Source: Campylobacteraceae bacterium (lineage in GTDB: Bacteria; Campylobacterota; Campylobacteria; Campylobacterales; Sulfurovaceae). From it: a stretch of DNA of 6,913 nucleotides. The notes beneath the pieces are model-generated. The model saw only the letters and a program-made list of their open reading frames with translations, searched no databases and had not been told where the DNA came from. Position numbers and translations under genes: made by a program. Below are positions 1-6,200 of the stretch, in pieces; positions within the stretch are counted from its first letter, which is position 1; each line of letters starts with the position of its first letter. Location of the stretch: the NCBI GenBank assembly GCA_027030605.1, contig JALVEV010000282.1, forward strand, positions 1-6,913. Reading direction: 5' to 3'.

Positions 1-124
1 TGGAGGTAGGATTAAAGATTTACCTGGTGTTAAATACCATATCGTTCGTGGTGCATTGGATGCATCTGGTGTTAATGGTAGAAAAGTTGCTCGTTCTAAA
101 TATGGTACTAAAAGACCAAAATAG
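1..124 (+). CDS. rpsL: 30S ribosomal protein S12, C-terminal 40 residues (5' truncated by window)
   Basis: The frame starting at base 2 reads into the window already open and ends at TAG (122-124). It gives 40 residues starting [20 protein letters not shown] and ending [10 protein letters not shown]. This is the strongly conserved C-terminal third of S12, including the DLPGV motif next to the decoding centre and the basic SKYG.KRPK tail. S12 sits at the 30S A-site, takes part in decoding fidelity, and is the classical site of streptomycin-resistance substitutions; the K42/K87-type positions lie at or upstream of the part visible here. The upstream remainder and the start codon are outside the window. 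It is followed by rpsG on the same strand, as in the bacterial str operon. Identification is secure; nothing unusual is seen in the part present. Confidence 0.97.
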   Translation, partial: GGRIKDLPGVKYHIVRGALDASGVNGRKVARSKYGTKRPK

Positions 125-764
<640 letters not shown>

Positions 765-766
<2 letters not shown>

Positions 767-778
767 GGGAATAGTATG
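765..778 (+). promoter_or_regulatory. fusA ribosome binding site overlapping the rpsG stop codon
   Basis: AAGGGA (765-770) begins within the rpsG TAA stop (764-766) and sits 5 nt before the fusA ATG (776-778). This arrangement suggests that ribosomes finishing rpsG help initiate fusA (translational coupling). It also fixes the fusA start. The coupling itself is inferred from geometry only. Confidence 0.75.
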
Positions 779-2863
779 GCACGAACACATAAACTTGAAG
801 ACGTAAGAAACATTGGTATTGCAGCACACATTGATGCTGGGAAAACAACAACTACAGAGAGAATCCTTTTCTATACAGGTGTTGAGCATAAAATTGGTGA
901 AGTTCACGATGGTGCTGCTACAATGGACTGGATGGAGCAGGAGCAAGAGAGAGGTATTACTATTACCTCTGCTGCTACTACTTGTGAGTGGAAAGGTAAG
1001 CAGATTAACATTATTGACACTCCAGGTCACGTTGACTTTACCATTGAAGTTGAGCGTTCTATGAGAGTTCTTGATGGTGCTGTATCTGTATTCTGTGCTG
1101 TTGGTGGGGTTCAACCACAGTCTGAGACAGTATGGAGACAACGTAACCGTTATGGTGTACCATCAATTGTATTTGTTAATAAATACGATAGAACAGGTGC
1201 TGACTTTTACGAAGTTGAGAGACAAATCAAAGATAGACTCAAAGGAAATCCCGTTCCAATTCAAATTCCAATTGGTGCTGAAGAGAACTTCCAAGGGGTT
1301 GTAGACCTTGTAAAGATGAAAGCGATTGTTTGGGACCAAGATGCAGCAATGGGTTCTAACTACCATGTTGAAGAGATTCCAGAAGATATGATGGAGTTGG
1401 CTGAAGAGTACCGTGAAAAAATGGTTGAAGAGATTTCTGCAGCTGATGGTAACGATGAGCTTATGGAAAAATACATGGAGGGTGAAGAGCTTACTGAAGA
1501 GGAGATTAAAGCAGGAATTAAAGCAGCAACTATTGGTATGCATATTGTTCCAATGACAGTTGGTACAGCCTTTAAAAATAAAGGGGTTCAAACACTACTT
1601 GATGCTGTTGTTGACTATTTACCATCCCCAGTTGAAGCGGAACCAATTAGAGGTACAATGATGGATGATGAGGAGCAAGAGGTTGTTGTTGAATCTACTG
1701 ATGATGGTCCATTTGCCTCTTTAGCCTTTAAAATTATGACTGACCCATTTGTTGGACAGTTGACCTTTATTCGTGTCTACCGTGGTTCTTTAGAGTCAGG
1801 TTCGTATGTTCATAACTCAACCAAAGATAAAAAAGAGCGTGTTGGTAGAATTATGAAGATGCACGCGATTAAAAGAGAAGAGGTCTCTGAAATCTATGCT
1901 GGTGAGATTGGTGCTGTTGTTGGTCTTAAAAATACAACTACAGGTGACACACTCTGTGACCCTGCTGAAAAAGTAGTGTTAGAGAGAATGGATTTCCCAG
2001 ACCCAGTTATCTCTGTGGCAGTTGAGCCAAAAACAAAAGCTGACCAAGAGAAGATGGGTATTGCTCTTTCTAAATTAGCTGCAGAAGATCCATCTTTTAG
2101 AGTCTTTACAGATGAAGAGTCTGGTCAAACAATTATTGCAGGTATGGGTGAGCTTCACCTTGAGATTATTGTTGACAGAATGAAGAGAGAGTTTAACGTT
2201 GAGGCTGAAGTTGGTGCTCCACAGGTTGCTTATCGTGAGAGTATTAGAACAGCTGTTAAAAAAGAGTACAAGTATGCAAAACAGTCTGGTGGACGTGGAC
2301 AATATGGTCATGTATTCTTAAATATTGAGCCACAAGAGGCTGGTGCTGGGTATGAGTTTGTCAATGAGATTAAAGGTGGGGTTATTCCAAAAGAGTTTAT
2401 TGAACCTGTTAACAAAGGTATTCAAGAGGCGATGGCTAGAGGAATTCAAGCTGGTTACCCTGTTGAAGATGTAAAAGTAACTCTTTATGATGGTTCATTC
2501 CACGATGTTGACTCATCTGAAATGGCATTTAAACTAGCAGGTTCTATGGGATTCAGAGAGGGTTGTCGAGAAGCTGACCCATTCATTTTAGAGCCGATGA
2601 TGAAAGTTGAAGTTGAGACTCCAGAAGATTACATGGGTGATGTTATTGGTGATGTCTCTAAAAGACGTGGTATTGTTAGAGGTATGAGTGATAGAGCAGG
2701 AAATAAAATTGTTGATGCTTTTGTACCACTTTCAGAGATGTTTGGTTACTCAACAGACCTACGTTCAATGACGCAAGGTCGTGCAACTTATGCAATGGAG
2801 TTTGACCACTACGACGAAGTACCTGCTAATGTAGCTAAAGAGATTATTGAGAAGAGAAACTAA
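776..2863 (+). CDS. fusA: Elongation factor G (translocation GTPase)
   Basis: The protein has 695 residues, normal for EF-G. It catalyses GTP-dependent translocation of tRNA and mRNA on the ribosome and, with ribosome recycling factor, subunit splitting. The G-domain motifs are all visible: G1 AHIDAGKT (17-24), G2 RGITIT (59-64, switch I), G3 DTPGH (81-85, catalytic His85) and G4 NKYD (135-138). Domain II spans about 300-400 and domain III about 405-480. Domain IV carries SGGRGQYG (504-511) and the tip loop FHDVDSSE with His576, the segment that enters the A site. Domain V runs to the C-terminus (EIIEKRN). The G4 motif has Tyr where most EF-G proteins have Met (NKMD); the NKxD core is intact. 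Overall wording (for example the [12 protein letters not shown] and [13 protein letters not shown] segments) resembles Campylobacterota EF-G. It is the last gene of the operon here; no tuf follows. Confidence 0.98.
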   Translation: MARTHKLEDVRNIGIAAHIDAGKTTTTERILFYTGVEHKIGEVHDGAATMDWMEQEQERGITITSAATTCEWKGKQINIIDTPGHVDFTIEVERSMRVLDGAVSVFCAVGGVQPQSETVWRQRNRYGVPSIVFVNKYDRTGADFYEVERQIKDRLKGNPVPIQIPIGAEENFQGVVDLVKMKAIVWDQDAAMGSNYHVEEIPEDMMELAEEYREKMVEEISAADGNDELMEKYMEGEELTEEEIKAGIKAATIGMHIVPMTVGTAFKNKGVQTLLDAVVDYLPSPVEAEPIRGTMMDDEEQEVVVESTDDGPFASLAFKIMTDPFVGQLTFIRVYRGSLESGSYVHNSTKDKKERVGRIMKMHAIKREEVSEIYAGEIGAVVGLKNTTTGDTLCDPAEKVVLERMDFPDPVISVAVEPKTKADQEKMGIALSKLAAEDPSFRVFTDEESGQTIIAGMGELHLEIIVDRMKREFNVEAEVGAPQVAYRESIRTAVKKEYKYAKQSGGRGQYGHVFLNIEPQEAGAGYEFVNEIKGGVIPKEFIEPVNKGIQEAMARGIQAGYPVEDVKVTLYDGSFHDVDSSEMAFKLAGSMGFREGCREADPFILEPMMKVEVETPEDYMGDVIGDVSKRRGIVRGMSDRAGNKIVDAFVPLSEMFGYSTDLRSMTQGRATYAMEFDHYDEVPANVAKEIIEKRN

Positions 2864-2884
2864 GGGTTATCCTTAGTTTTTTAA
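2857..2884 (+). terminator. Intrinsic terminator containing the fusA stop codon
   Basis: A perfect 9-bp inverted repeat, AAACTAAGG (2857-2865) and CCTTAGTTT (2871-2879), encloses a 5-nt loop and is followed by a short T tail. The fusA TAA (2861-2863) lies inside the left arm, so a terminating ribosome would cover the hairpin until it leaves. This probably ends the rpsL-rpsG-fusA transcript. Confidence 0.7.
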
Positions 2885-2900
2885 CTTTTCTCTTTTTTTA

Positions 2901-2940
2901 ATTCACTAGAATCTCTCTAGTGAATCTCTCCTTTTTATTT
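2901..2940 (+). terminator. Second hairpin terminator downstream of fusA
   Basis: A perfect 9-bp inverted repeat, ATTCACTAG (2901-2909) and CTAGTGAAT (2917-2925), encloses a 7-nt loop. CTCTCC and a T5ATTT tract (2932-2940) follow. The T-run starts about 6 nt after the stem, so it is a weaker match to a textbook terminator than the hairpin before it. It probably acts as a backup stop that shields the following gene from read-through. Confidence 0.55.
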
Positions 2941-3192
2941 TCAAATCATATATTTATTAAGATTTTTTATTTATTTCTGTTCTTTTCTAGTAGCTCTTTA
3001 CTCTTTAAATACTAAATATAAAATTAAAAAATCAATTTAAAAAGTATATTAAAGTTTATTTAATATAAAATTAACATTATTATAATAAGTAGAGTATATT
3101 TTTGATATTTAAGTATTGTTAAGATTATTTAATGTTAAAATATAATTAAAATAAACAATTTATAATATTGTTATAGAGTAAAGGAGTCAAGG
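2941..3192 (+). promoter_or_regulatory. AT-rich promoter region of the surface-protein gene
   Basis: This stretch of about 250 bp is extremely AT-rich and holds no credible gene on either strand. Three exact TATAAT boxes occur on the + strand, at 3081-3086, 3141-3146 and 3161-3166. The box at 3141 has a TTGTTA (3116-3121) 19 nt upstream as a possible but weak -35. Campylobacterota sigma70 promoters often lack a clear -35 and depend on the -10 box and AT-rich upstream periodicity, so any of the three could be used. A 13-mer, AATATAAAATTAA, occurs exactly twice (3015-3027 and 3062-3074), with a shorter relative at 3139-3149. The Shine-Dalgarno AAGGAG is at 3181-3186. Which box is used cannot be decided from sequence. 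Confidence 0.45.
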
Positions 3193-3195
3193 ATG
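3181..3195 (+). promoter_or_regulatory. Strong Shine-Dalgarno and start of the surface-protein gene
   Basis: AAGGAG (3181-3186) lies 6 nt before ATG (3193-3195). It fixes the start, because the encoded protein then begins directly with a well-formed signal peptide. No other in-frame ATG follows before the hydrophobic core. Confidence 0.85.
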
Positions 3196-3273
3196 AAAAT
3201 AAAAAGTATCCAATATAGAGGTATAAGAGGTGTAATACTCCTTTTTTTACTTTTTACTATAAATATTTATGCT
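3193..3273 (+). other. Sec signal peptide (residues 1-27)
   Basis: A basic N-region (Lys2, Lys4, Arg9, Arg12) precedes a hydrophobic core (VILLFLLFTI, residues 14-23) and a polar end IYA|Q, with predicted cleavage after Ala27. No lipobox cysteine follows, so a type I signal peptide is more likely than a lipoprotein signal. Export across the inner membrane is well supported; the cleavage position is an estimate. Confidence 0.85.
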
Positions 3274-6200
3274 CAAATTGAATTTTCAAATATAGATAAT
3301 AAAACTAACTTATTGAAAAAAAAGAGTAAAAAATCTGTACTATTCTCAAAGTCAAGTACACGAAAGATTACTTTAGGGGACTATGTTTGGTTTGACTATA
3401 ATCTAAATGGTATTCAAGATAAGGGTGAAATTGGATTGAAAGATATTCCTATTAAACTTTTTAAGACCTCTGACTGTACAGGTTCTCCTATTGAGGAGAC
3501 ATTGACCTCTAACTTGGGTTATTATCAATTCTCTAACCTTTCCATCACTACAGATGACTATTGTATTGCAGTTGAATATCCTAAGTATTGGACAGCAACT
3601 CAAGCAAATCAAGGTGAATCAAATTTTGATTCAAATGTAGTTGAGTCTAGTAAAGGGGTTGGAAAAATTAAAAATGTCTGTATGAATGATAATGATAGTA
3701 GTTTAGATATTGGTTTACATCATAAAGATAAAAACTGTCAAGTTCTTGGATTAGATTTAGGTGCTATAGGAACTTTTAATGATTCAAAATCATGGGGTGT
3801 AAAACCATGGTTAGAGGTAGAATTTAATAACTTTGTAGCCCATGGGTTTTGTCATGAATATAAAGATGCTTCTCCAACTAAAGGAGATAAATATGTGGCA
3901 CATAGTACCGATAGATTGAATTTTACTGAACAACAACGAGATAAACTCTCAAGAGCTTTTCGATTTTCAAGTGATTCTGAAGTACTTGACCTTTTTTATA
4001 AAACTTTTGATAAAGAGGAGAGTTACTATTGGATTGAGGTATTTCATAATATATTTATTTGGTACATTACCGATTGGAACTACTCCTTAGCGAAGGTTGA
4101 TAACTTTATTGACAATAATAAGTGGTTTAAAGATTTGACAATAACAGAGAAAGATGCATTGAAAACTATTGCTCATCTTATTACTAATAAAATAGATGGT
4201 ACTAATGGAAAAACACAATACCAGCCAATGAAAGTTTACTATCTTTGGAATCAAACTTCAGATAAACGTCAAGATGTTATTGTACCTGAGACATTTTTAA
4301 TTCCAAAAGAGAAAGAGTGTAGTGGAGACTCTGACCCACTTATTAAAGTTAATCTTGGAGACAGAGTTTGGTTAGATAGTAATAAAAATGGAAAACAAGA
4401 TAGTAGTGAAGTTGGACTACAAGGTATTAAAGTTGAACTCTATGATAGCAATGGAAAACTACTCTCTTCTACTTTAACTAATAAGCAAGGTATCTATAGT
4501 TTTAATGACTTAGATGCTGGAGAGTATGCTCTTAAGTTTATTAAAAAAGCTGGGTACTCATTTACAACAAAAAAGGCAACAGGTGTAAGTTCTGCACTTA
4601 ATTCTGATGCTGATGTCTCAACAGGTTTAACAGAGACCATCTTTTTAGATAGAGAAAATTTAGAGATAGATGCAGGGATGTATGTTACTCCACAACCAAG
4701 TATAGATATTGTAAAAACTACCAATGATGGTAATGTCTCTAATATTGTTGTCGGAGATACCATTACGTGGAGTTATTTAGTTAAAAATAGTGGAAATACC
4801 ATTATTAGCAATATTAAAGTAACAGATGACAAAGAGGGTGCAGTAGCTTGTGGTAATGATACCCTCAATCCTGGGCAGAGTATGACTTGTACCAAAGTTG
4901 GTGTGGCTATTTTAGGTGCCTATAAGAATATAGGAAAGGTAGAGGGTAGAGACCCTGAAGGAGATAAGGTAACTTGTGAAGATGAAAGCTCTTATGTTGG
5001 ACATGAAGCCCCTGTTGTATTGGGTTCTGTAGGAGATTATGTTTGGTTAGACAGTAATCGAAATGGTATTCAAGAGATAGGTGAGCTACCATTGAGTAAG
5101 CTAGTTGTAGAACTTTTTGATGAGAGTAGTAAGCTAATAAAATCTACACAGACTAACAGTAGTGGAAAATATGAGTTTAAAGATGTTCCAGCTGGTAAAT
5201 ATTATGTGAAATTTAGAGTTCCTAATGCTTATACCGTTACTAAAAAATCACAAGGTAGTGATAACACAAAAGATTCAGATGCCAATAGCAATGGTAAAAC
5301 ATCACTCTTTAGTCTAGTTTCAGGTCAAAATAGAGATGATATTGATATGGGACTCTATCCTACATTAGCTAATCTTGGAGACCGAGTTTGGTTTGATACC
5401 AATGCCAATGGTATTCAAGAGAGTAATGAAAAGAGAGGTGTTGCAGGAGTAACCGTTAAACTCTATAGTGAAGCAAATAAGTTAATAGCAACGACTAAAA
5501 CAATAAGTAGTGGACAGTATCTCTTTAGAGAGTTAACTCCAGGGAATTACTATGTTCAGTTTGAGATACCAGCAAATTATAAGGTAAGTCCTAAAACACA
5601 AGGTAGTAATAAAAGTAATGACTCTGATGCTAATGTAGCAACAGGAAAGACAGATATCTTTACGCTCTATGCAGGAAGAGATGACAAAACGATAGATATG
5701 GGACTCTACCAAGAGCGTACAAAAATTGGAGATAGAGTCTTTTATGATTTAAATAAAAATGGTATTCAAGATAGTGGTGAAAATGGAGTTGGTGATGTTA
5801 CTGTAAAACTTTTTGAGGCAGATGGTGATAAACTTATTGAAACGACTAAAACCTCTGCTTTTGGAATTTATCTATTTGAAAATATACCAGTTGGTGAGTA
5901 CTATATTGAGTTTAAAGCACCAGCAGGATATACAATTACCGATGCACATAAAGGGACAAAAGAGAACGACTCAGACCCAGATAAGAGTGGAAGAACAGAG
6001 AACTTTACTATTGTGGCAGGAACACAAGATAGCAGTATAGATATGGGTATCTACCAAAATGTAGTAAGTTATGGAGATAGAGTCTTTTTAGATACTAATC
6101 ATAATGGACTACAAGATATTGGTGAAAAAGGGGTTAAAAATGTCAAAGTAACCATCTCTTCTGCCAATAGTAACTTTACAAAGTCGATGCTAACAGATGA

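Noticed and set aside
813..1304. Out-of-frame + strand open frames inside fusA (813-1064, 1071-1304)
   Set aside because: They lie wholly within the EF-G G domain in another frame, and their Leu/Val-rich translations are by-products of EF-G codon use.
2864..2940. A tuf (EF-Tu) gene or remnant behind fusA, as in the E. coli str operon
   Set aside because: No EF-Tu-like sequence is present. In Campylobacterota such as Helicobacter pylori, tuf lies elsewhere, near secE/nusG, so its absence is ordinary.
3193..3273. Lipoprotein signal peptide
   Set aside because: There is no cysteine at or near the predicted cleavage site; the first Cys is around residue 95, so a type I signal is preferred.
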